Origin: Priapulus caudatus
Taxonomy: Eukaryota; Priapulida; Priapulimorpha; Priapulimorphida; Priapulidae
Assembly (NCBI RefSeq): GCF_000485595.1
Contig: NW_014577223.1
Coordinates: 18,756 to 71,882 of the forward strand
Reading direction: 5' to 3'
Length of the DNA stretch: 53,127 bases
Shown here: piece after piece, positions 22,358 to 34,500 of the stretch
Layout of the letters: the number at the start of each line of letters is the position of its first letter
How positions within the stretch are numbered: position 1 is the stretch's first letter
Made by a program: the position numbers and the translations under genes
Notes under the pieces: model-generated
Told to the model about the DNA's origin: nothing
The model's database searches: none
What the model saw: the letters and a program-made list of their open reading frames with translations, nothing else

Positions 22358-22659
22358 TGAGAGGGTCTATGTCCCCCAGGGTACTGCCGGAACATACCCT
22401 GGGTACGGTCCGGTATACCGAAACGTACCCTGGTACTATATAATATGCTGGTCCGTACCTCGCCTACTCCACTAACGAGTCTAGAGAGTCGCCTACGCCT
22501 ACTCCATAACCCTAACCCTAACCCTAACTCTGACTCTAACCCTAACCCTAACTCTAACCATATCAGATAGTTACTAGCTGAGTAGGGTACGTTCCGGTAT
22601 ACCGAACCGTACCCAGGGTATGTTCTGGCAGTACCCTGGGGGACACAGACCCTATGAGC
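22358..22659. mobile_element. MITE family 1, copy 3, with target duplication
   Basis: TIRs TGAGAGGGTCTATGTCCCCC (left) and GGGGGACACAGACCCTATGA (right) enclose two runs of CCCTAACCCTAAC. It is flanked by the identical 11 bp CTCACTGCAGC at 22347-22357 and 22660-22670; the exact duplication could be 8-11 bp. This length class fits MULE- or hAT-type elements, and the family is not resolved. Best-preserved copy. Confidence 0.88.
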
Positions 22660-22814
22660 CTCACTGCAGCCGTGCAGGGGTGGGGGGTATATATACAGGG
22701 TTAACAAATCGTAAACAATTGCTGTCAGTACGCCTACAGTAACACATAGTACATTGACTACACCTAATCTCCTACAACATATATAATAATAATATACACA
22801 CACACACAAACAGC

Positions 22815-23667
22815 ACGAATACACATCCAACAGCTTCCATCTTTGTTTCCATTTCAAGAACAGTGTTCACTTGTTATAAAAACATGTACTGTCTCTGTTC
22901 GTAACCGAGCTGTGTCACGCGAAATCACATAAAGACTGACGAAATTCTCGCGTTCGCTAACCTTGCCCAGTAAATGTAAATGGCTGTCAGGACCCAGAAT
23001 CAGGAAACACCCACCGGTGCTCTTCGTGACCTCATTCTTGCGCCGCAACACTGAAACGTTTTTGCAACGCTCCAATGGCGAAGCTCGTACGGGAGTTGGA
23101 AAGCAGTGCGCCGCCTATAGTCCATAGACTGGTACTCGCTCCCACCTCTCGGCTTAGCTTAGTTACTCGATGGGTAATCGAGATGAGAGCGAGTACCAGT
23201 CTATATAGCCATGTACTGGCAGCCACTTAAATTTACTGGGCAAGGTTAGCGAACGCGAAAATTTCGTCAGTCTTTGTGTGATTTCGCATGACACAGCTCG
23301 GTTACGAACAGAGACCGTATGTTTTTATAACAAGTAAACACTGTTCTTGAAATGGAAACAAAGATGGAAGCTGTTGGATGTGTATTCGTGCTGTGAAGGC
23401 GTGAAATCAAGCGAGCGCCGAGCAAATTTAGGGATCCCGCTTTCCTACTTGCTATATATATAAGTGTAAGTGTGCACAGTGCAGCCACGAGAGCAATGGC
23501 CGCCGACAGCGTATGTTGTACATAGGATTTGGACGGAATTTACAGAAAACTGTCGGCAATAATACTAGGTGAAAGAGAGTATAGAAACATTAAGAATTTG
23601 GTATAGTAAATAGATTTCGTATTTATTTAGCATTATATTTTATTGAAACGCTTCAAGTGCCTGTGAG
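22815..23667. mobile_element. Palindromic hAT-like element, copy 2 (left-truncated)
   Basis: Inverted arms around about 23130-23180 match those of 15075-16333. The left arm starts internally at CACGAATACACATCC, so its CACAGGCACTTG terminus is missing. The right end CTTCAAGTGCCTGTG is followed by AGTAGTAG, as in copy 1. Confidence 0.8.
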
Positions 23668-24261
23668 TAGTAGCATTAATAACTAGCCAGTAGCCACTAG
23701 GTACTCAGTTGGAAGTACAGGCAATTTGTATGATGATACTGATAGTGATAGGCGCATGACCCTGCTACAGTAGTACTACTACTACTCTAGTAGTAGTAGT
23801 AGTAGCAGTAGTAGTAAACCGACCAGGCTCTCCGACTGTTACACGTCGTAAGACGTAGTGTTAAGCGACGTACACTCGCCAACGTCGTAGCCGAGAAGGG
23901 AACTTCAACTTGTGGCATGCAGTACAGACTACAGGCTACTGAGTACTGAGTACTGTACAGAGTACTGTACTAGTACCAATACTAATAAATAATATAATAA
24001 AACTCCAAAGTAAGTATGAGTAGATTATGAATGATAACTGACCTTTGTGCTTATATGTTGTAACCGTACATGTCACACAGCGCATCTGATGCTCCTTACA
24101 ATACAAAACTCCAAAAAATACATTTCATTTGATGAAATACATGCTTTCACTTCCATCACTTTCCAACTTTCTCGCTGCTGCTGCATGGTGCTGCCATCTT
24201 GCGGTAACAAGAGGCATTGCATACCGGTCCTACTAAACAGCGAAATGTGCCGCTGAAAGTT
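23668..24261. repeat. Block C, copy 2
   Basis: Direct repeat of 16334-17250, ending in CTACTAAACAGCGAAATGTG where block B' begins. The extra G-rich insert of copy 1 is absent. Confidence 0.75.
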
Positions 24262-25384
24262 TGCGGTAGGTCATAGGTAGGCTTTTTTTTCTTGAAGGAG
24301 TCCTTCTTATCAAATCAGTTATCGTATCTACATGCTTCGGGTGTTGCTCTGTATGGAGGATACCTTTTATGTGAATGTTTGTTTCGCGGGGGGCGGCAGC
24401 CCCTATAGACGAAGCTCCGACTAGACCGACGTCCTCCGATAGACCGCCGACTGGCTTGCAAAGGGTTAGGGTTTTAGCAGTCTAGGCGTTAGAGTTAGTT
24501 AGTTACGGGATATATATGGATTTATAGTGCGCACCATCATATAGATTTATCCTAGTTGGCATCGGTGGCGATGTACGCATCATTCACGTTCGAATACCGG
24601 ATCCAGTGGATTGTCCGGATGCGTAGCCCTGGACGGTAGTGCGACCGAGTCTGGGACGTGTAAAGCCACTGCGTATTCGAATACACCTCGCGTCTATCGG
24701 GCCTTCCGGTCATATCGGACCTTCCGGGGCCTATAGGGACTGTAACCTTGTTCTTGCTTGTGGCTACATAACTTATCGACTAATCAAGAGCCTCATAATA
24801 TCTCTCTCACTTTACTGAGCTCTTTAGATATAATGATTAAACTACAGGATTTATATGTTACCACCTGCATACAATTTTGAAAAAAAAGATCAATAAAATA
24901 TATTTGCTACGTCGGCTCCTTTTCGGCGGGTCGCGTCAAAGTGCAGGGCACAACAAACATATATTTTATTATGGCACATTACTGTATAACTTCCAGTTTC
25001 ATGATACTAATAAAACAGATGTGCGGCCCCATATTATGTAATATAGAATGCTAAAATGCTTTTGCCATCAATGTTTTTTTCTTCACTGACTTTGTAACGC
25101 TAGCAGCTGTACAGTAGTTTTTACCTTAGATGTGGCACTCCCCTGGGAACACTGGGCATTTGACACTGGACTGATAAAGATGAATTATCTAATGGTATGA
25201 ACTTCAGTCCATATATAAGCGATATAATTCTACATATTGGATTAACAACTAGAATCTCAAAATCTCATATCTCAGGGATACTACTGTTTTCACTAAAACT
25301 AATTATACCCGAAATGCCACTAGTAAAAGAAGAATTCACCCCTCCTACACCTGCATGTCCATAACTCTACTACTAGTATTTCGG

Positions 25385-25712
25385 CTGAGAGGTCTGATGT
25401 CCCCCCCGGCGGACGGTTCACTGCCGGAAACGTACCTGGGCTACGGTCCGGTATACCCGGAACGTACCTCGGTACTATCTAATATGCCAGACCGTACCTC
25501 GCCCTCACTCCACTAACGAATCTAGGGAGGCGCCTACGGCGGCCGCCACTCCCTAACCCGTAACCCCCAACCCCCAACCCTACCCTAATCCTACACCCTA
25601 AACCATATCAGCCTACGATACCACCGTTACCACGCGTCGTTCCGGTAATATCCGCGACCGTACCAGGTACGTATCCGTCCAGTACCCCGGCGGGGACATA
25701 GCGACCCCTCTC
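25385..25712. mobile_element. MITE family 1, copy 4 (within block B')
   Basis: Same position in block B' as the 11332 copy in block B. TIRs are recognisable but interrupted by small insertions; the interior has CCCTAACC-like words. Confidence 0.75.
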
Positions 25713-26134
25713 CAGCAATATTTAGCTCGGACTAACAACCTATCACGCATGTAACAAATGAACATTATTAGCTTTACTGACCCGTTCTGCCTCTACCATC
25801 ACCCCCGCTGGACTTTCTCCTTCCCAGGTCCACTCATCACGTCTACTTCTTATTTGCGAAACATTATCGGTATCATGTATAGAATATCCAGTGGTTGATA
25901 TGCAATTTTTTCCCAACAACTGAGAAGTATCTAGGAATTTTGTCAACGGTTATAGCACGTGGGTACAACTCAAACCACCCGATCCACTTGCACCAAATCA
26001 ACCAGCTGTATAATATTCAGATAGAATTCGAAACAAAGAATCAACACATGTCCCCGATTTCAATGAGATGAGTAATTCTGGTACTATTGCAACTCCTTCG
26101 CCGCATTTCCAGGAGATTGCCCAAATTAAAGGTC

Positions 26135-26940
26135 CCTATTTAATACGAGGCGTCCTAGACGTAACGCTGCACGCCCTACTCACGATAATTCACGTCCACG
26201 TACCATTGACGCCACACGGATTGAATATGTTTAACCCATGCGTAACAGATGGTTTGCTTCGTCAACGCTCGCAGCACACAAGTAGTTCAGGCGCCAGGGC
26301 GGCCATGGGGAAACCCGATACACGACGCTGAAGAAAATTGCACATTACGCCCAGAGGCCCTCGTCTTTTCTTGTGGCAGCGAATTAAGCAAAAAATAATG
26401 AAATTTCGCAAAGAAGGCAAGACGACGTTTGGAGTGAGACGTTGGATCGCAGGCAGAGCGACAAAACTTGAAAGCATATTATCATGCACTTCAAAAAGAT
26501 TGGAGGAGAAGACCCCAGAAGCTTCGAAATTATTGCGAGGATGGCACATCGACACTTGCAAGACACTCCATGAAAAGGGGTCACCCCACAAAATCCAACG
26601 GGCCTTTACCAAGCAATATGAGGAACAGTGATTGTATTGCGGCAGAACGTTTATCTGTTGATCCAGGGAGCCATGCTGTCCAGACAGCTGTTTCATTCCC
26701 GAGAGACTTAAGCACGCTGACCCAATCTCACCCACGCTGATTTGGTCGTTCTTTCTCCTGCTTCATGAGGTGCGGTAAGAAAATTAAACAGGCGTACTAT
26801 GCCATACGATATCCGCAGGGCGTCATAAAATCGTCTCGTAGCCGCTTAGTTTACACGGTGCGTTATCCTGCACGTTATGCGTTTGACTGATGCGCACAGA
26901 CCGTACGTCAGGACGCACTCGCTGTAAATAGGCCTTTCTC
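26135..26940 (+). mobile_element. Harbinger-type element, copy 2 (degraded)
   Basis: Counterpart of 12006-12731: starts near AGGTCCCTATTTAATACG and ends GTAAATAGGCCTTT. The transposase-fragment region (26306-26735) has additional frame breaks relative to the first copy, so no product is expected. Confidence 0.8.
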
Positions 26941-29611
26941 GCATAGGCGCAGTGCGGCAAGATATCATAACCAACGTTCCATTGTAACGGATTGGTGGGG
27001 CAAGACAATGATTTTCAGGTAACCGAAGATTTTCTTAATGTAATGAAATTGTTGTCCGTTTATATGGCACATTATTTGTTAAAACAGGCCTTCAAAATAT
27101 GTTCTTGGAAGAGTGTGTGAGTGAGCTCTTCAATAGATGGAAACTGGTTGATTAAAGATCTATGTTACCATATATTTACACGTCAGTTAGCACAAATGGT
27201 TAAATCACTACATAGAGAACATTTAGCGTGTTAATTTAGAGAAGTGCAAAGGGGGTAGCAAACAAAATAGGAAAATAACTCTGCCAATTAAGACCCTGTA
27301 TGATTTGAACTTCAGATATCACTTAACCCACTAAGTCGAAACTGTAGTGATTGTCCTGACTCATTCTCCAGATTATGGATAAAATCTCAAGCCTGATCGA
27401 AACTACATTTGATCACAACAGTGAAGCTGTTGCTGTAGAGATGCTCCAGGCATTTACTGCACGGATGTCTACATTTGGAAATATATTTCAACAAATCAAG
27501 TTAAGCCTAACATATTATATACTATATACTATATAATAATAAAATTGCGACCACACCCTATTCATAGAGATCCAGTGGCTATGTGCCAGAACTTCGATAA
27601 AAACAAAACAAGCTAACACATGTCAGCTGAACAACTACGTGCACATTTGAGACACTCAACAAGTATAGAAGCCCAGCTCACAGTCAGGTCACTACCGAAA
27701 CGACTGGCCCAATAAAAGACACGTTCAAATGTGGCATGTGCTACTTGTAGAAATTCCAAGTATTAGAAAGATTAGTACAAGTCACCGCTAAGCCAGAATT
27801 AATGGATCAAAATTTTGATTTTGTCCCTACGGGCCCATAAAAGACCCGCCCCTCTACAAAATCCTGGATCCGCCCCCCGAGTTTGTTGTGTCATGATACT
27901 AGTAGCGTTACATGTGGTGGACAATGCACCATTGTAGAGAGTAGACGAGGACAGTCTAAATGACACAACAGCAAACATAACTAAAATGCTACTTCGGCAG
28001 GTTCCATCACGGTAAGGCGGGGGGTTTTTCTGCACAACAAGTAATGTCAGCATCACTTACCGTTTCTTAACTCATATTCTTCTGCTCAATGTTAATGGCT
28101 AAGACATATGACCAGTACATCTTACAGCATGGTTAACTACAACTGGCACAAGTGTACCTCTGACGTTAGCCACTTACTAATGCTGTTCTTAGGAGCTCAT
28201 AGAGGGATCAAGGAATACATGGAATTTATGTTGGAATTACTACGTAGCATATAACTCAACGGCACATACACGAAACAGTTAAAAACTTGGTAGTAATTAT
28301 TAAGTGTGTTATTATTTTACTATAAATCTTTTATTATTGAAATAAGCCAAGTGCCTGTGCAGCTGGCTGCCTATCCAACACCAAACAGCGCTGAATTTTA
28401 TACGCCGTCGTAGCGACTATGATTTAGCATAGCGCAATCTTGGAAGCATAGGTTCACAGGAGTCTTTCGAAATCCCGAAACTAGCCCTATTACTATGCAC
28501 GAGTAATTATTAAGTTGACTGGCACGTAACGCTTAAATGTGTTCTGCAACCCTTTATATATATTTCCTATTACTCCAGTCATTAGTGTTTACATTGGCTC
28601 ATATGAGTATATACGACTCAATAATTAATATTACCCCAAGAGCATATAACTTCATGTACATAAGTAAGTACCATACTTAATACGCTTTGATTGGCACACA
28701 GGTACACACTACACGTCATCCTCTAGTGACGGATTCACGACCGACTTTGCCAAGCACAAACTAAAGTAAAAAACGTTAGACGTACAGATTAGCACTTCGC
28801 ACCAGCAGAATTGCAGAGTCTCTGCCGAAGCGTGGGAAAAATTTATTTTCGGGGGGTACTTTTTAAGTTGTCGTGCATGAAAATACCCCACTCTAAAATT
28901 TGTTTTGCCCAATTGAACTCTATCAAATTTCCGGTGGCTCTTTTTGTCAATGGCCCGAGCCCCCGTTATCTTTTTTCACTGCTGCGAAGCAAACATCTAG
29001 GCCAGGCCACAGGCTCACTGTGAGCGGTTCAATAGATATAATGCTAAATAACACGAAAGAATATATATACGTGTAAAGTGAGGCAGAGGTGCATTCGGAC
29101 ACCTGATGCTGTGTTGCAGAGGAGCATTTGAACGGCATTTATAGGAAATTAGTCGGCCGAATATATACTGAATTACTAATTAGTAATAATAGTAACTAAT
29201 ATTCGAAGAGAGTAGAGAGAAACATGAAGACTTTTGGTAGTAAATACATTCGTGTGTTATTTAAGCATCATTATTTTATGAAAATGCTCAAGTGCCTGTG
29301 AGGCCAGGCTAGTACCTACTAGTAGTAGTAGTATAGTTCCGTAGCTAGTGTAGTAGCTAAGTAGTAGTAGTAGTACTGCTAGTATAGCCATATAGTATTT
29401 TTCCGAGTAGTAGCACGGCCTTGAAGCGTTTCAATAAATATAATGCATAAAATAAAAGACGAAATCTTATGTTACTACAAAAATCTTAATGTTTCCTATA
29501 CTCTCTTTACCTAGTATTATTGCGACAGTTTCCTGTAAATTCCGCTCCAAATGCCGTATGTACAACATACGCTGGCGGCAGCCATTGCTCCTTGCGCCTA
29601 GGCACTCCTGT

Positions 29612-30718
29612 GTGTCATGGCGCCGTTCAAATTTCGTAGCGTTGATGTGTAATTAATTATAACAATTAAATTAGGTATCTAGTAGCAAATACGTGTGGGT
29701 ATAGACGATTTGTTATACAGTAAATACAGTTGTATGCAGTAAAATCCTAGAGGCTACTCTCCCTTTAACAAAAACAAAATTATTTATGCCCCAAACTCTA
29801 CAGAATCTCCTCGTTGCTTGCTTAAATACAATATACTGCGGTTTATAAGACGCTCCAGTCCATTAGACCCGTCCACCCCACCCACCCGTCACCCACCCAT
29901 TTAGAAGGCATAACTACAATGTACCTGAACAAATTTGACTGCAGAATAGCCTTCCCCACTACCAGGTACATGCTCTCATCTCATCTCCTCTCCTCCTCCT
30001 TCACCTTATCCTCCTCCTCCTCCTCCTCCTCCTCCTCCTCCTCCTCCTCCTCCCGTTCCTTCTTGTTATTATTATATTTATTTTGTGAGAAATGAGCTAG
30101 CAAGCTCTCCAACGTCAGAACACTTACATGTGTTGCGCTTAGCAGGGGAGGTATTTTTCTACGGTACTAACACTTCCTCATTATTATTACGAATATTCTA
30201 CATGAAACCGCACAGTGGCACGTGAATTAGTTCCAAGGGAAAGTCCCGCATCCGCCTATAGTTGTCTGGCTGTCTGCTGGTAGGACCGGCGTTCGGTCAA
30301 GTTACGCTACAGCAAGAAGGCAACTAAATCCGAGGAACGCCAGTCCCAAATTAAATTAATTAAAATACATAATAATTAATACTAACTGATAGCAATAGTG
30401 TAAAAAAAGTATATGATATAAGCAGAAAATATGCTATAACCAAGCTACAGAATCGTGTTCAGTCACATGTATAGCAGCCAATACAAGCACATACATCAAG
30501 GGTGAATAATGAGAGATTTATCTGTCATTATTCACCCTCTGATATACATGCATTGGAATATTTTATGGATACAAATAATAATTTTTGATGTTATACTAAG
30601 ACCACAATTATTACGTTTTATCACGCAATACGATAACGTGCATTACAATAAAACCAACGTAATATAAATTCAGATGTTAAGCCACAATTAAAAAAATATT
30701 TGTTTGCCCTCACCCAGG
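29612..30718. repeat. Block A', second copy of block A
   Basis: Direct repeat of 9137-10250 from GCGCCGTTCAAATTTCG to TTTGCCCTCACCCAG. The CTC microsatellite (30010-30052) is longer and purer than in block A. After 30718 the sequence is unique again. Confidence 0.9.
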
Positions 30719-31392
30719 AGCTAGCTCAAAATGCATGTATGTGTGTAAGATATGAAAGGAGGAAGACAAAAACTTGAAAAAGTAAGAGAGAGGAGGAAGG
30801 GAGAGTGATGGAGAGGAGAGGGGCTAGGAAGTGGGCGAGGGTGAGGTAGGGAGGGATAGAAAAAAATTTAAGAGAAGGGATGGATGTGGTGGACAGGGGG
30901 ATCGATGAGATAAAGAGAGGAAAAGGGAAAGGGAGAGGTAGAGTGGGAGTACATTGTCGTTGAAGAGGGAAATATGACCATATGAATATGGAGTCGTAGT
31001 CTGAATCGATTTTGTTGTGGTGAACTGGTCTGTACTTGTGATGTCAAGTGGTGTTAAAAACAGCTGCTGCCGTTTTTTTAGAGAACTGCAGCGATTGTAA
31101 GGTGTAGTAATTTGTAAATTGTAATTTGTAATTTATATTTTTAATTTTTAATTGATTTGTAATTTATCATTTGTAAGGTACTAGTAGTACCTGCCATCAC
31201 ATGGGTTTGCATTACTAGTGTGAATTGATGATGAGAAGATTGATACCTGTCAACAATTATTTAATTATTCCACATTGGAAAGGATTGCAGTACTTTTTAG
31301 CTCCTGGTAGTTTTGACTCATTTTAAGATATCTGCTATCGTGTAGAAGGCAACAGTGTTGCAGTTTTCACAGGGAAATAGAGTAATCAGACC
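30719..31392. other. Region upstream of BBOF1, purine-rich, no gene seen
   Basis: 30750-30950 is a GA-rich tract (GAGAGGAGGAAGGGAGAG). 31100-31180 is made of AATTTGTAATTTG-type AT repeats. Probably the promoter/5' UTR area of the plus-strand gene, but no clear TATA or initiator is visible. Confidence 0.5.
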
Positions 31393-31541
31393 ATGAACAT
31401 GGAGTCATCATGTGAAAATGATGATAGCCAGACTGTCATGTCATTTGATGACGAGCAAGATGATATATCATCAGAAGCATCAGCGTCTCTGGCTGCCACA
31501 TCACGTGCAACTATCGTTACACCATCGCCCGGCGGTGTTCA
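31393..31541 (+). CDS. Candidate BBOF1 first exon (nearer choice)
   Basis: ATG at 31393 with an in-frame TAG five codons upstream opens a 50-codon frame, rich in Ser, Asp and Glu, closed by TGA at 31543. A donor at CA|GTGAGG would remove the stop and join in phase 2 to 32324. It is close to the next exon (0.8-kb intron), in line with other introns of this gene. Acidic rather than lysine-rich content is atypical for BBOF1 N termini. Confidence 0.45.
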
Positions 31542-34500
31542 GTGAGGGCCTATCTGTTACATGTGATGCACAGTAGATGTGGATGCTGTGTTTGCACTGT
31601 TGCACAATGCTTGCTTGATATATAATTTACAAGCACTAATTTCCCTGCACCGAGTAGTATCGATCAGCAGCTGTTTCTATTAGCATACAGATTACATGCA
31701 TGTGTGTGTGTGCACAATCAATTTAGTTACAAAAATAGAGAATCTTGGAAAATCCCAAAAATATCAGTGATGTGTTATACCTGACCAGATATATTAACGA
31801 ATGAGATATGTACTATATAGTGTGGCATCAGTGTCATGATTAAAAATGAATGCAAATAATCTCCACTTTTTGTGGAATTCATGGTGATTACTAGAGTTAT
31901 TAAACATGATTAAGATTTAAGATGAGACCCAAAAAGCTTTATGTTAAGCAGCCGCAGGCTTGTTAGCCTGGTCGGGTTATAAATTACTTGGTGAACAAGT
32001 CACAGTTTGTGGCTGAATTTGCCCTGTGTTGGCTTCTAATCAATTGCAATTCCTTAGTAGTCATAATGGTATGTATTATTGTTTTTGTCAATCTGTAAAA
32101 TGACAAAATACAACTCCATAAAGTTCAGAAATGTTGAGGGACGAGTCTAATAATTAGTTACATTGAATGAATTGAATGTTGTTTGAATGAATTTCTGTTA
32201 ACATATCTATTGAAGTTGCATGCGTATTCTGTGTGATCAGCATCTATGTGAGTAACACAGTGAAATTTCAGTCCCTCTGAGTAGGGTTCATTTAACTATG
32301 CTGATTCTTCTTCATAATTGTAGAAAAAAGGGTAAGAAGGCACAGAAGGTTCCAACTTCAACAGATGCTTCCCCAGCAGTGCTCCAAATATGGGAGAAAA
32401 AGGTTGAACTGCTGGAAAAAAGCAAAAATGAGTATAGGTAGGTATATTCATGTGTTAACAATACTACAAAAATGACAGCATCATGTTAATGAAAAAAGTG
32501 TTGGGAAATACTTTATTCTGTTTTATAATATAATTTACAGAAATTAATCAGAAGTTTCGTATAAAATATGATAACAAATATAGTTCCCTCGTGCAACTAA
32601 GACTGCATAACGTTCATAAACCATGTGTTGGTACGTGGATTTCTTGAACCTCATCAGTAGTGGCTCTCAAAGTATCTATCTTTAAGATTTTGTTAAGGTA
32701 CTCAACAACTAAGTCCATTAAAATAGTTATTATGTCTGTTCCTGCGCTATTTATTCATGCGCACATCGACACTGCAGAGAGGTCTCCAGAAAGTTGTTGA
32801 GTCAGAATGAATTATTGCAAGCACAGCTGCAAAAGTCGGAGAAGGATACTGTTGATGTTCTCTCCTTCCTCAAGCGACAGGATGAGCAAAAGCAAAACCA
32901 GATTGAGAAGTTGGAGGGTGACAGTGAGGGCACAAGGTGTCAGTTCCAGCTCCGAATTGAAAGAATGGTATTTGGTTGGATTCAAATGGCTAATAATGTA
33001 GCAGGGTTTCCTTAGTTATGCCTGTCATGCGTGGCACATATTACGTAGCTCGGCTACCCGTGATGGCCACCATTGTTCGTCATATAGTAAATAAACTTGG
33101 AAGTAGAAAAATCATTGACTTCCTCTTTACACAGGAGGAGAAACATGTGGAGAGTGCAGAGGAGCTACAGACACAGCTCGAAAAGAAGACCCACGAGCTG
33201 GAAATGGTTCACCATCAGCTAAAGTCTGTCAAGGATTTCCAGACACACAAAGATATCATGACAAGAGAGATAAACATTGTGAGATTATTAACTTATTATA
33301 TGAGCCCATCATGACTAACCTGCATGGTTAGAGATAGCTGTAAGATCGACCTATATCTAATTATGTAAACTTAGTATCTGGGTTTCTTTTGATATAGATT
33401 GTATGCACCCTACGTAGGCACAGATCTTCCCCCATGCTATGTGCTGCTCTTTTTTCACTTTGTGGTAGGTTTAACCCCATAAATTATTCCCTACATGCTC
33501 GGCTATTCTGCACGTTACAGTTAAAAGATACGCTATTGCATGCGAAGAAGCTACACAGGGCAACACTGTACAAACTGGAGAGGAGGTTCTTTGAGGAGAA
33601 GATGAAACTGCAGCAGGAAGCAGGCCAGAAGATTGCCGACCTGTCTGAGCAGGCTCATAACCGTGCTGTCGCGTAAATAGTGCTATATGATACCATACTC
33701 AATACATTCTAGGCTGGGAATTCGTAGTATATTATTATGGATGTGGCAAACATTTGTACGTGGGCGAGTATGTCCATATAAGAGAGGATGTCACATAACA
33801 GGAAAACCCTGCTCATTAAAGGAAAAAGATGAAGAAGTCATTGGCCAGAAACTACATTTTTACATCCTAATTTAAATGTGCACCAAGTGATATCCCATAC
33901 AAGTGTCAGTGATAACTATACTCAGCGAGGTTGCGAACGATGCACAGATTTAATCCTCTCTGTTGTAGGAATCTGAGTGAGACGACAAAGGCGGTGTACA
34001 AGGACAACCAACGTATGACGACAGTACTGAGCTTTCACGTGAAGAACAGCAACGCGATGCGCCTGCAGCTAGAGCAGCTGCAGTCAGAGAACAGAGAGCT
34101 GCAGCAGGACAAGGAGCTCAACGAGCAAATCGCACATGGCAAGATTGAGGAGTCGAAGAAACAGAAAGATCAGATAGCAAAGGCAAGGGAAATAACTAGT
34201 GTGAACTTTCTGAAGTGAAACGATTAGCTTAACGTGTGATGCAGTTGAGAGTGGTTTTAATTTAATGTGACTGTACAGTAAACCCATTAATAGTCGGGTG
34301 CTGGTAGAGTTAACAGTTGCTGAGTGTTATAAACTTTAAACTTGTTTATCTTTTAGTTGCAACAGCAGGTGGAGTCCCTAAAGAAAACCATTACAGTGCT
34401 GTCAGAGAGATACAACACAGACAGGTCTGTTCTTCTTCAAGAGAAGCATACTGAAACACAGTCTTGCCAGGCTGAACAAGCAAAGCTTCAGCAGGTGTGC

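Larger units (their letters stand above)
24262..29608. repeat. Block B', noisy second copy of block B
   Basis: Collinear with 10255-15257 throughout, but with a one-base insertion or deletion every 10-30 bp in places (24.3-29.5 kb). This looks more like sequencing error than evolutionary decay. It contains the copies of the MITE, Harbinger, hAT and hairpin features listed for block B. It ends at GCCATTGCTCCTTGCGCCTA. Confidence 0.88.
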
